NCBI GenBank assembly: GCA_033558025.1
Contig: JAUCEF010000012.1
Span: 1,240,001-1,304,000 of the forward strand
DNA: 64,000 nucleotides
Direction of reading: 5' to 3'
Origin: Phytophthora sp. 'mugwort'
Taxonomy: Eukaryota > Oomycota > Peronosporomycetes > Peronosporales > Peronosporaceae
Notes under the pieces: model-generated
Databases searched by the model: none
Told to the model about the DNA's origin: nothing
The model's input: the letters and a program-made list of their open reading frames with translations, nothing else
Shown here: in pieces, positions 30,930 through 40,513 of the stretch
How the letters are laid out: each line of letters begins with the position of its first letter
Numbering within the stretch: position 1 is the first letter of the stretch
Made by a program: the position numbers and the translations under genes

Positions 30930-31880
30930 TTGCAGCGCCAGCCTACACGCGTCATTCGACCAGAATGTTGTCGAGTCCCTGTTGCAGGCCGAAGTGGACG
31001 GCATCTGCATCAACGGCTCCATGATCATTTGTTCGCCACCGAGGTTTGTGAGAGGCTCGCCATCCCCGTCATCTGCGCCCTCGCATTGGTCCCTCCTGAC
31101 TACGATGCTTGCAGGAGCGGTACGAGTTTCGATGGCGCCGTGCATACGGCAAGTCCCCGGACGTGGACTTGGACAAGGCCAAGGAGCAGTTAGAGCGCGC
31201 CAGAGCTGCCATCCGTATGTACCCTCCTCTCAACATCTTAATATAAATGAGTCTGTGCTGTTCACAACGCTGTTCTGCGGGGTCTATCTGCAAGAACGCC
31301 GCCCTCACCCTAAAGCAGAGCAACGCGCGTGTCGAAATGACGTGCTGCGTCACGCTGATGGCACGGAAAAACTACATCTACTGTTTTGTGGCGCTGCGAC
31401 CAAGCCGCTGTGATGTTCTCGAAGCCAAACGCGCTGCAGTACATGGGTACATCCAAGGAATGGATGGTCGCCTGGATGTACCAGCAGAGGCTGGTGGGTC
31501 TAAACGAGCAATTGGCCGCTGCAGATCGCCATAGTTTTTTTCCTCGTCGACACCGCATCATCGCATAACGAAACCAGGCTGGCGCTGACTCACATCCGAG
31601 TTGGGAAATTGCCTCCTAACACAACCGCCAACCTTCAACTAATGGACCAAGGCATTATATATTGCATAAAGCGCGACGTGCCCAACAAAAGATGCGGTAG
31701 GCATTCTACAGCATTGGTGAGGCTGAACATGATGACAAGCCTTTCCAGGTAGAGTTTGTTACGCCCCTGCAGTGGTATGAATCGTCTTGGGAACAGGTTA
31801 GAGAGAAAATCACTCGGAACTGTGGCTTCACTATCACCCTAATGGACAATGGCAGCGTGCCATTCGTATTGAACTAAACC
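30930..31880 (+). pseudogene. pogo-family DDE transposase, many frameshifts
   Basis: Shifting frames give the pogo order. HLFATEVCERLAIPV and YEFRWRRAYGKSPDVDLDKA lie upstream. LNINESVLF (31233-31260) corresponds to the first catalytic region, with Asn where Asp is expected. DGTEKLHLLFCGAATKP follows, then QYMGTSKEWMVAWMYQQRLV and LNEQLAAADRH. VFFLVDTASSHNE (31536-31575) holds the second Asp. VGKLPPNTTANLQLMDQGII comes next, then EHDDKPFQVEFVTPLQWYES up to about 31850. It lies directly after the gypsy element in the same direction. The gene is dead but nearly full length. Confidence 0.78.
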
Positions 31881-32121
31881 AGTGCATTCTTGACCTATAC
31901 TGAAACCTGCTATACTCAATGTCTCTTTCTCCTTCTATGGGTATCAGGCGTTGCTTTTTCACGCACATTACAGTCTAAAATGACAGTCTAAAATACAGTC
32001 TAAAATGTAGGAACTGGAGTACGATACTCGGTTGGCCTTGTAGTCGTGTACCCACCCGATAACCAGTACTTAAGCTGTCTCGTAAACCAGCTACATTCTC
32101 ATCAACATATTGGCGATAATA
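31881..32121. other. Spacer with short tandem phrase
   Basis: TACAGTCTAAAATGACAGTC and its near copies occur three times at 31970-32007 (ACAGTCTAAAATG). No coding seen. Confidence 0.5.
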
Positions 32122-33506
32122 TTACACCGCGAAGTGCATAATCCGGCTTGTGTCAGAAACGGCAGTTCTCGGAAGCATTAGGGCCTGCTTCGCGTATATC
32201 GGGTGGTTATACAGTGTCAGCATGAACAGGAGTTGCTCGCAATTCCATCTCTGTTTCACACACTCCACTAACGACGCACCATAATGTTTGTTAGCTACAA
32301 ACTCCCGATAATTCTCGCCAAACGTGACATCAACATCAGCTAGTGTATTTCGGTCGCGCTGTAGACGAATATATGCCACTGAGAGGGGAGGATAATTTTC
32401 TCTCTTTCATGAAGTCGACTCCATAAATCAACATCATCTAGCACGGTTAGCGCCGTGGCAATCCCTGTGGTCGCAGCATAGAAGTCACAATGCCTTTCGG
32501 GAACGCAGCAGCGAAGCGAAACAGCCCTGCATTGAGTTCCATCTCGTAGAACACGACGCTATAAGTGCACGCATCTTTCCATATTGCCGTTTCTGGATAT
32601 CGGAGAAAACTCTTGCGGATGATGCATTCAGTGCAGTGGCTGCTGCTGCTGTCCCACGGGCAGTATCTCGGAAATAAACCTCAACACGTTTTACAAGATT
32701 GTTCACGTCTGAACGAAACACCTCAAAAATACAATTTGGTTAACGAAAACCCAAAATTCGCCTTGTTCGGGCACACTGGCCTGCATCATCAGTGACGACG
32801 GCTCCAATCGTCTATCAGTCAGAAGCGACCTTCTCAGTAAGAGCCACGAAGTCTTTAGCGATTGCAATTCCGTGGTGGCTGCTCCAACCTGTTTCAGCAA
32901 AAAGATCCCCCCCAACCCGAAACGTAGACGCTGTGAACCCAACATGTGCTGCTTTGCGCCATTCTCCTAAACATCGCTAAGCAAATTCACACTTTCTCCA
33001 GTTTCCAAGCATATCTTCATCAAATCGCTGAAATCTTGCGCTAAACACTTGCCTGCTTGCTCGCCTAATGTACGACCTTGAAGTTGACGGCGTGTCGGCA
33101 AGAAAACAGAGATACCGGGGACCAGCAACTCCAAAAGCATAATTATTTCATCGCATTAAACGACACCACTACAATGGGATAGGTTCCAGCTTGTGCTATT
33201 TTGAGAGCGTGTTAGTAAAGTTCCAGCACCGCCACCTCCTTGCTAATTCGTTCGGCTGGAAGAAACGTCGACGAAGGAAGACCTTTTTGGCCAAGCTCTT
33301 TTTCTCGGAGTGTCCTTCCAGCCAAACGAATCAGCAAGGCGGTCCTGGAACTTTATTAACACGCTCTCAAACAGCACAAGCAGAGACCTATCCCATTGTA
33401 GTGGTGTCGTTGGCCCTTCCGGTCCGTTTACTTCTGGAAGCGTGGCCTTGTAAGCCTTGCAGCTATCGAGGTGTCTCGTGTAGTATTCTGGTCTCCCTGT
33501 CACCAA
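32122..33506 (-). pseudogene. hAT-family transposase, frameshifted
   Basis: On minus, 33506-33243 gives a BED-type zinc finger region (TGRPEYYTRHLDSCKAYKAT). 32945-32700 contains TIGAVVTDDAGQCARTRRIL, the hAT catalytic strand with Asp. 32721-32485 gives NNLVKRVEVYFRD and MRALIASCSTRWNSMQGCFA, the RW-type motif. 32379-32122 gives FGENYREFVANKHYG and WNCEQLLFMLTLYNHPIYAK. The C-terminal dimerisation domain is not in place; a similar end lies isolated at 40301-40513. Stops and frame changes abound, and part of the N-terminal exon is copied in inverted form (33161-33410). Confidence 0.82.
33161..33410. repeat. Foldback: inverted duplication with about 100-bp arms
   Basis: 33161-33262 and 33315-33410 are inverted copies, about 90% alike with a 6-nt indel, separated by a 52-nt loop. 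The right arm is part of the hAT coding sequence; the left arm is the extra copy. A transcript through it would form a long hairpin. Confidence 0.85.
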
Positions 33507-34992
33507 TTTGGCTGATACCGACCCTCACGAAGTGATTACAGCGAACGTTGTATTGTTTCTTCTTCGGAGTCTTCTCGAGTCTCTCGAAATGCTCTTTGTA
33601 AGTACCCATGCTGGCTTAGATGGTAAGATTAACTAGCTAGCGTAGAGGTCGGCATTGATTATATCAACACCTACGGTGGTGTAGATCGGTAACACTAGGA
33701 CGTTGATGTTCCTGGCGCGCAACACTGAGATGGTATTTTATTCGCCAAGATAGATATGTTTCACGCGATAGAAGAAACAGAGCTTCTGGTTGCCCTTGGG
33801 TTTCATGAGAAGGTGAGTCCGTGTGGCTTGCGTTCCTTGCGGTTGGAAAAATAATCGTACTTACCTAGTTTGCTCGAAAAATCTATTTGTGGAAAAAATC
33901 ACATATACCACTTTGCCTTGGCGAAGTTCTGCGTGGGAAAAAGTGTACTGTATATATATCCCTTTTTAATTTTCGTATTATTTGTGTCACGCATAGAATA
34001 ACCGAAGTAAATTCAGCAAATGTGTTTCTTATTATATTATCGGCTTGCTACGTAGCCGTCTCGACAAGTGTAGGGGCTAGGCGTGAAATCATGACCCAAG
34101 GAAAATGCAGTAAGATCTTAAGCCTTGAGCAAGTCTGGCGAAACAGCTCGTTGCCAGCAATAAAAGGAGTCGCCTGCATCTCCGCCATGACCTCGAGGAT
34201 AGCAGGAGCATCACGTGAAAATACAGCAGCATGAACGAGGTAGGGGCATTAGACGGTAGCTTCAGCACTGCTGGAGTTTTAGCTGCAGCCTGCATGCTCT
34301 CGGAGGGGTTAGAAAATTTGTCGCAGGTGCGGCATGTACAAATGATCCCCTCTCTAATCATAGCCCAGTCGAAGATCCCCTCGCTAATCATAGCGCCTGG
34401 AACCAAAAATTTATTCCTCGTTAAGGATATTCATCGGCCAGGGGTATACCGGAAAATCTGTAGTATTAATATTACCTTGTAGCTATTTGTGCAATCTGGC
34501 AGCTCTTCAACTTCAAAAAGTTTCATAACTCGCCGCAGCCACTCGTCGCAAACCCGATGTCAGCGACGAAACTTCTCAACCCACTTTAAAGAGAACATGA
34601 TAGACGCCCACTGACGAAAACTTGTGCGGTGTCGAGGAGTATGATAGCGCTGACGATAACGAACAGATGGATACGACAGAGGGCATGCATTCACTCCTGA
34701 TGCCAAGCTTGAAACTGAAGACAAAGGATGACCTCAAGTGGATCGCCAAGCTGCTCATCCGCGCTGCTTCAACAGGCAAGCCGGGTGGTCAGTGAGGGGG
34801 GACTGCGTGAGATGCAGCGAGAATTACGAGAGGAGATAGGCACGAACCGAGGTAGACAGCAGTTGTATAATACATGCTGGACTTCTTCGGACACCCTGCA
34901 CGAAAGTGGTTTTTCCTATAGTTAAGCATCCGAGACTGGAATTGATTATGTATTCCATATTACGTTCAAAGGGAGCGAGAGGGAACAACTAC
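33507..34992. other. No confident gene
   Basis: Open frames on both strands without a firm family. On minus at 34406-34250, CTCRTCDKFSNPSESMQ resembles the start of a zinc-finger transposase. On plus at 34600-34790, EEYDSADDNEQMDTTEGMHS and DLKWIAKLLIRAAS look coding but are unassigned. A short duplication (AATCATAGC near 34356 and 34387) is present. Confidence 0.35.
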
Positions 34993-35587
34993 TTAAGTTT
35001 GTATACGGGTGGTCATTGCGAGCCGTGTTTTCATGCGTGTAATGCAAGAGTAGAGATTCTCATCGAGGGCGGTGAAAGCCTGCTTCTGGACTAAGCTGAG
35101 TGGTGCTCGGCACCTAGTGTCCATGTTGCAGCAGAGCGAATAGTAGTCCGTGTAAGGCGTGAGTGGATCACGCGGGCACATAACGAGAAGATCGCACGGG
35201 CACAGAGCCGTATCGTCGCGAACGTGCAGATGTGGCTTGTTGAACTCTTCGAGTAGTCTTGCCAACACATTAAGAGTCTGAAAGTGGTAGTAGACCTTCT
35301 GGAACTGCGGGGCCTGGTTGACGGAGATCTGATCGATGGCATCGACAGCCCTGCAGCACAAATACGCGAATGCGGGCCTGGGCCACCACTACGTACCGCG
35401 CGATGGCATCCAATTTTTCGTCGTCGAGGACGCCCAGGATCTGCCAATGGCCCATCAAGTCGGCGTGGCGGCTCACCCAGTTTCTCACCGAGTTGTCGGA
35501 GCGAGCGGGCATACTTGCGGAAAAGACGTGCAAGCGCGTAGGGAGCGAGCGCTTAGCGCCAGTGCCCCCTCCAGCTCCACAACACAT
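34993..35587 (-). pseudogene. Unrecognised protein, two frames joined by a shift
   Basis: 35587-35300 reads NSVRNWVSRHADLMGHWQIL and LDDEKLDAIARYVVVAQARI. After a shift near 35350, FQKVYYHFQTLNVLARLLEE and FNKPHLHVRDDTALCPCDLL follow down to 35050. Amino-acid composition and length suggest a once real protein, but I do not recognise it. It sits beside the effector locus. It could be a captured host gene piece or an unnamed transposon protein. Confidence 0.3.
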
Positions 35588-35700
35588 ACAGAGGTATACA
35601 TACGTATATGAGGCCGCAGGGTCAGCGACAGTGACAGGAACGTGTCCGATAATGTCGGGAGCGAAATAATAATGTGAAAAGCTGGATAGAAAGATGGCAC

Positions 35701-36574
35701 AGGGGATGGAGGCGGCGGCAGGTAGTGATGGAGATAAATTTCGTGTTTAAGGATTGGTGCCGACGCTGAAGGGGTTTCACGTGTGTGTTGGGGGGGGGCA
35801 CTGTGGAGAATTTCGCTTCGAGATTGTCTTACTCCGGGCCCTTATGGCTGCAGTCGAACATCATCATCTAGATCTAGCAATCAATACCTTCATCAGAGGT
35901 GAGAAACCCCAAGACGTAGGCACAGTATAATGCGTAGTTTGGTAACGTAAGGAAGGAGGGAAGAATTGCGAAAAAGTGAGTGGACATGGTCATTCCAAGT
36001 GTTAGCGAGGGCCAGCATTCCTTGGTCATATAACACTGCAAGTATAACCGAGTGATATCGTCCCTCGTACACTACCATCAAGCTCTTACAGGGTGCCTTT
36101 GGCGGCCTTCTCTCGAAGTTTTTGCAGCCACTTCTCCTGTTCGGTTGGAGTCATATTTTTCTTCTTCGACATTGCCTTCGTAATCTTCTTCAAAAAGTCC
36201 ATAAAGCCTCTCGCTTCTTCGGTCTCCTCTTCCATCTCATCTTCATCCAAGGCATCCTTCTCGACACGACGTAGCAGCCGTACGTGGGTCGTGTCGAAGA
36301 TAGCAGGCGAAGCCCCGTTCGAGACCACAGCCTTGGAATCCTTGGCTGCATCGAGCGCACAACCGTTCGTTTGGAGAGTCGCCGCAATCATCACAACGAG
36401 GATGTAAGCGAGGCGCATATTTGTTAACGAATCTTGAGCGGTAAAGCGATGAGAACTTGGGCGGTTGTTCGGAAGAGTTGTGACTTGCTTGTGAGTTGCC
36501 GAGTGAATTGCGGAGTGAGAAGCACGTACTTCTCGGTTTGCAGTCAGATATCTGCCAAAAGTGCGTATCACAAC
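35701..36574. repeat. Duplicated block, copy A (holds the RxLR gene)
   Basis: Homologous by eye to 42673-43250 on both sides of the gene. For example CTGCAGTCGAACATCATCAT occurs in both, near 35851 and 42841, as does CCAAGACGTAGGCACA. Copy B lacks the part corresponding to roughly 35955-36258. Confidence 0.85.
36086..36418 (-). CDS. Secreted RxLR-type effector, 110 residues
   Basis: RxLR proteins are secreted by Phytophthora-type pathogens and act inside plant cells. The chosen start (36418) gives a signal peptide MRLAYILVVMIAATLQTNG, cleaved around residue 20; the upstream frame only adds a non-secretory extension. RLLR at residues 47-50 is at the usual distance from the signal. An acidic DEDEMEEETEEAR (58-70) replaces a strict EER. 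The effector part is only about 40 residues, lysine-rich, with FMDFLKKITKAMSKKK and a single Trp97; no full WY fold fits. The gene has no introns and no repeats within it, and is surrounded by transposons. Target and function are unknown. Confidence 0.85.
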   Translation of the reverse strand: MRLAYILVVMIAATLQTNGCALDAAKDSKAVVSNGASPAIFDTTHVRLLRRVEKDALDEDEMEEETEEARGFMDFLKKITKAMSKKKNMTPTEQEKWLQKLREKAAKGTL

Positions 36575-36600
36575 TGTGCGCGCTGAACTAGCACATGTAT
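36419..36600 (-). promoter_or_regulatory. Upstream region of the RxLR gene
   Basis: Conserved with copy B up to about 36574, including ACTTGGGCGGTTGTTCGGAA near 36452 in plus orientation. The conserved stretch should hold the transcription start, but I cannot assign a specific element. Confidence 0.4.
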
Positions 36601-37336
36601 GTACCAAACGCTTGTACAGTTGTCATCATGCCAGCTCCGACAAGGGTAAAATAGATACGGTACATATTATAAGATTGTGTTATCCCGGGATCGACACAGG
36701 TACTGTGGCATATGGATTCAATAATATGTACTGAGTTAATCTGAAGTTTTCGTAGCAGAGAATGCGTCGCATTGACATTGCTGAGCAAGTTATCCCCGAA
36801 TTCTTTCAACTATTTATAATAGTGCCTGACGTAGCTGCGTTCCACTGACGTGAGATGCCCCACTCAAAACCATGAGGATAGAGATGTGATATTCCTGCAA
36901 TATACCAGTCGGCACTGTCAAGAGGGCATTAAAGTAGAAGACACTGTCCTCTACTTTAATGCCTTCCCGCTAAATACATCTAATATAACTCGGTACACGA
37001 ATCCGCATTACACCTAATCATCACGCACATCTCTGAAAGATTCACCCACGGCTGGTTGCGGTTTCCCCACTCGGGATCTTGGTTAAGATGGGATGTTTCT
37101 TCATCCGCTACTGTTTTATGACTAATGTCGTCGTCACGAGTCGTGATTCGCGATCGTCATCGTTACTTATCTCTGCGACAGCACGTTAGATATTTTGGTC
37201 AAATGAATAAACATAGAAGCTAATTTAGGCTGTTATGCGCAACAAATGCGGCCTTTCTGCAAACCTCTCAGAAAGAAACCGGCGGAAAACCGAAGCGGTG
37301 CACTCGAGTAATATCTACTACGCATACAAGCTATAG
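36601..37336. other. No gene; contains a perfect short hairpin
   Basis: No coding region recognised. The hairpin at 36925-36963 is listed separately. AT-rich toward 37200. Confidence 0.5.
36925..36963. repeat. Perfect 14-bp inverted repeat with 11-nt loop
   Basis: GGCATTAAAGTAGA at 36925-36938 pairs exactly with TCTACTTTAATGCC at 36950-36963; three more pairs are possible after one mismatch. It could be a foldback remnant or a structured RNA; nothing indicates which. Confidence 0.85.
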
Positions 37337-37880
37337 CTATAGAGTATCTGGATGCTGGACACTCTGGGAGTGAAGCCATCGCTTATTTCTATCCGTGCCC
37401 GATAGGGTCGAGCCCTCCAGGAGCGTGGCGTGCGCACTGGCGTTACCACCTTTGTGGCCAATGTGGATCACCACATACAGACGCATGAGCTCGTCGAACG
37501 CAGTGTTGTCGAAGCCCAAGATGCGGCTGAAATTGGCGGAGTAGTTGAGGCTGCAATGGTAGGCACTGTTGGACTCACTGAAGTATGTGTTGCGATAAAT
37601 TAGAGCGGCTACCTCGAGCAGGCGGGCAATCGGGTTCGTGTTGACCTCGTGCGTGAACCCCAGTAGGGCGACTTGTGGATGCCCTCGGCGTACTTCTTGG
37701 CGAAGATGCTCTCGGTGCTCATTGCAGTCACGGCAGCTGATAGTTGCGTCTGGGGTGGGCGTGCTTGAGATCGCGGACGATATTGAGCACGTGATCGGGC
37801 ATCCTGGCGCGCGAGTGCAACTCGGCGGTGACACTGGCGGCCTGGGCGGCAATGGGGACCTCAACGGTCATATTAGTCAT
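37337..37880 (-). pseudogene. Unrecognised protein fragment
   Basis: Minus-strand frames give [20 protein letters not shown] and [16 protein letters not shown] near 37880-37760. After a shift come [40 protein letters not shown] and FSRILGFDNTAFDELMRLYV. It looks like a real protein once, with one or two frameshifts. The FSRILGFDNTAFDELM phrase vaguely resembles the N-terminus of Harbinger nucleases, but I cannot confirm this. Confidence 0.3.
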
Positions 37881-38289
37881 AGAGGCCTACTGGTAGGGGC
37901 TCACCGTCTTCCCCCTTGACCGGAAAGCACTCCTCAAGGTCTGGGATGGTGTAGACCCGGAAGCGGATGCCTCGGCGTCCAGCATACCGCGACCTATGCG
38001 ATCAGTGCTCGGAAAAGCATATTGTATGGTCTCTTTCAAACTAACAAAATATATAATGCCATACCCGCGCAGACAACAGTTAATTATTGCCAATACACAA
38101 CGTATTGACAGTTCTTACCGCATATCGCATGTAGTGAGCTGCACCCTCCCTCATATGAGATGCAACCCTCATATTAGCCAATCAGAATAATTTGCCAGAC
38201 ATGGCTTCAAATCGCATGTTGAGAGCTGCACCCCTCCAACGCCAACCACTCTGGCGGGACCAGCGCACTGGCATTCGACTTTTGCCATG
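37881..38289. other. Spacer, no gene seen
   Basis: Contains a local duplication of the theme TGAGAGCTGCACCCCTCCAA-like text (38102-38170 versus 38205-38245: CGCATGT followed by GAGCTGCACC). No coding assigned. Confidence 0.35.
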
Positions 38290-38699
38290 GTTCGAGTCAA
38301 GCTGCGCCCAGTGGGGCAGGCCACGCGTTGGGGGCAAGGGCCGGCACCGTTCCAAGGTGTCGGTGGAGAAGAAGCTAGTGATTCTATCATTCTGGGCCGC
38401 AGCCCCTCTGCCAAAAATGCAACATACAATTGAGCGCTTTTGGCATGAGTTACCGCCAGAACTCTACAATTCCAAGCGCACCATCATCCAGCGCTGGCGA
38501 AGGAGCTCTGTGAAGCTCGAGGAAGCACTAAAGGAGTGCAAAGGCACCCATCTGAAAGTACGGAGCGTAGGTGTAGGAACTACCCTATCTAAAGAGGTGG
38601 AACTAAGATTGTAGAATCTGTTAATAGTTAAAACAGGAAGGAGTGCCTGTATCGCCAAGGTTGCTGTCCATACAGGCCGGCGCATCGCTGCAGAGCTGA
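38290..38699 (+). pseudogene. pogo-type DNA-binding domain, cut by a Tc1 insertion
   Basis: RHRSKVSVEKKLVILSFWAA (38343-38400) and IERFWHELPPELYNSKRTII with QRWRRSSVKLEEA are the helix-turn-helix and linker of a pogo-like transposase. It continues to HLKVRSVGVGTTLSKEVELR. Past a stop at 38612 and two shifts, EGVPVSPRLLSIQAG still fits. The frame then meets the Tc1 terminus at 38700. No catalytic domain of this copy was found beyond the insertion. Confidence 0.75.
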
Positions 38700-38704
38700 C
38701 ATCG

Positions 38705-38942
38705 CCGCGACAGGATAGATCACCCACCCACTTTTGTGGGCAAAGCTCCGGCAATATTAGGAGTTAGTGACTACGATTTAGATATGCTGCTTCTGTCACC
38801 AGTCGAAAGCCGAGGTTTATGCTAACGACTGCAATTTCGCAGCCTGCAGGGAACCTCCTATACAAATTTCCTTTTGAGCAGTGCGACACATTAGATCACC
38901 CGCTCAAAGCATCAAAAAACAAATATAAAAGAATGATTGTCA
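38705..38942 (+). repeat. Left long terminal inverted repeat of the Tc1 element
   Basis: Begins CCGCGACAGGATAGATCACC and ends GAATGATTGTCA. Direct repeats start with CGACA at 38708 and 38884, 176 nt apart. Matches 40042-40280 in reverse with few differences. Confidence 0.88.
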
Positions 38943-39027
38943 AATTGAAAAATGAGTGGCATCATACTAGTTACTGGAGCTGGAGGACCGCTGTCCCTGG
39001 TGCTACCTAGCGGCTCATTGTGCAAAG

Positions 39028-39965
39028 TTGGAGATGACAAGTAAGAAAAAGCCTCGAGTGACTGAGCGCGAGAAGGGCAGGATTCAAGGGCTTCGAGAAG
39101 CTGGGTTAAACACTCGTGCTGTTGCAAAGAGCACGAGGTGCTGCACTCACACTAAGACGCGTCTCCTCGCCCGCACCGCAACGCCAGGAGGCCAAGCGTC
39201 CAGGACCATCCCCAGCACTCTCCGACCGCGAGACCCGCCGTCTCATCCGCACCGCAGTCAAGGGCACGTCGTCGGCTGCCCAGCTCAAGATGGAGCTCCA
39301 GCTCACTGTCTCGGTTCGCACCATCCAGCGCACCCTAGCACGGGTGGACTGGTTGGTGTACACCAAGATGATGAACACGCTCCCCCTCAACCCAGAGGAC
39401 ATGAAGCGACCCAAGGTGTGGGCAGCGCCATGCTGGTGCGCAAAGCCACCGGGACCATCTGGACTCCATTATCTTCTCCGATGAGAAGAAGTGGAACCTT
39501 GATGGACCCGATGGCTTCCAGCACTACTGGCGTGACCTGCGCAAGCCACCCCGCCAGACCAAACACCGGCAGGCTGGTGGCGGGTCTGTGATGGTTTGGG
39601 CTGGCTTCAGCTCGCGTGGGACACGCCCCTAGTGATCCTTACGAGGAGGCAGAACTCGGATGACTACGTCTTTACGGTCTCCGAATATCTCCTTCCGTTT
39701 GCTCATCTGAACTATGGTATCGATTTTATTTACCAGCAGGACAATGCAAGCATTCACGCGTCAAAGCGCACCAAGGAGTTTTTTTGCTGAGCAAGAGATT
39801 AACGTGCTCGATTGGCCATCACAATCCCCAGATCTCAATCCAATTCAGAACTTATGGTCTATTATGAGCAGGAGGGTATATGCAAACGGAAACAGTTTGA
39901 AAGTGTGCCGTAGTTCAAGGCAGCATTATATGAGGCCTGGGAAACGATACCCATCGCACTGCTAA
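39028..39965 (+). pseudogene. Tc1/mariner transposase, frameshifted
   Basis: The N-terminal helix-turn-helix starts KKPRVTEREKGRIQGLREAG (39040-39110). The second half of the DNA-binding part is in another frame (SDRETRRLIRTAVKGTSSAA, SVRTIQRTLARVDWLVYTKM). The catalytic parts follow: [19 protein letters not shown] near 39477-39535 (first Asp), [26 protein letters not shown] at 39717-39762 (second Asp), and VLDWPSQSPDLNPIQNLWSI at about 39805-39865 with the final Glu position. Spacing fits DD34E/D. At least three frameshifts disable it. Confidence 0.87.
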
Positions 39966-40041
39966 TGTCGCTCATTGAGTATATGCCACGAAGATGCATT
40001 AAATTCTTAGATAAGAAAGGCAACAAGACGCATTATTAACA

Positions 40042-40280
40042 TGATAATCATTCTTTTATATTTGGTTTTTGTATGCTTTGAGCGGGTGATCTAATGTGTC
40101 GCACTGCTCAAAAGGAAATTTATATAGGAGGTTCCCTGCAGGCTGCGAAATTGCAGTCGTTAGCATAAACCTCGGCTTTCGACTGGTGACAGAAGCAGCA
40201 TATCTAAATCGTAGTCACTAACTCCTAATACTGCCGGAGCTTTGCCCATAAAAGTGGGTGGGTGATCTATCCTGTCGCGG
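40042..40280 (-). repeat. Right long terminal inverted repeat of the Tc1 element
   Basis: The inverse of 38705-38942; its inner and outer copies of GGGTGATCTA lie at about 40084 and 40260. Confidence 0.88.
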
Positions 40281-40300
40281 AGTGTACAGATGCCTCGTTT

Positions 40301-40513
40301 CTACAGCAACTCAAACTCACATTTTATGGAAAACACGTCTTGCACAGTCATCACATCCCAGTAATCTCTGTAAGCACGTAGGAACGTGAGCATTTCGAAA
40401 TTCACCGGTAATAGCGACGCTATCTGCGGGTTCAGCACAAGCTTGGTCTGCGGGAAGAGTTGATCACATAGGTTGCTGGTAGGCTGCAGCTTCTCCAGGT
40501 CGTTGTGAGCCAC
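40301..40513 (-). pseudogene. hAT transposase C-terminal dimerisation fragment
   Basis: LQPTSNLCDQLFPQTKLVLN and PVNFEMLTFLRAYRDYWD match the hAT dimerisation domain (TS..CE.LFS..K..L). Only this end is present. It may be the tail of the same lineage as the hAT gene at 32122-33506, displaced or from another copy. Confidence 0.7.

Larger units (their letters stand above)
38700..40284 (+). mobile_element. Tc1-like transposon with long IR/DR-type ends (about 1585 bp)
   Basis: Two inverted repeats of about 238 bp (38705-38942 and 40042-40280) flank a broken Tc1-type transposase. Each repeat carries the word TAGATCACCC twice, at its outer and inner end. The right end is followed by TA (40285-40286), the expected target site; the left flank has GA, probably a mutated TA. 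The element sits in a pogo-like gene. Confidence 0.85.

Noticed and set aside
36419..36607. A longer start for the RxLR gene (63 extra codons)
   Set aside because: The extension is not hydrophobic and would bury the signal peptide; the inner Met directly precedes a good signal sequence.
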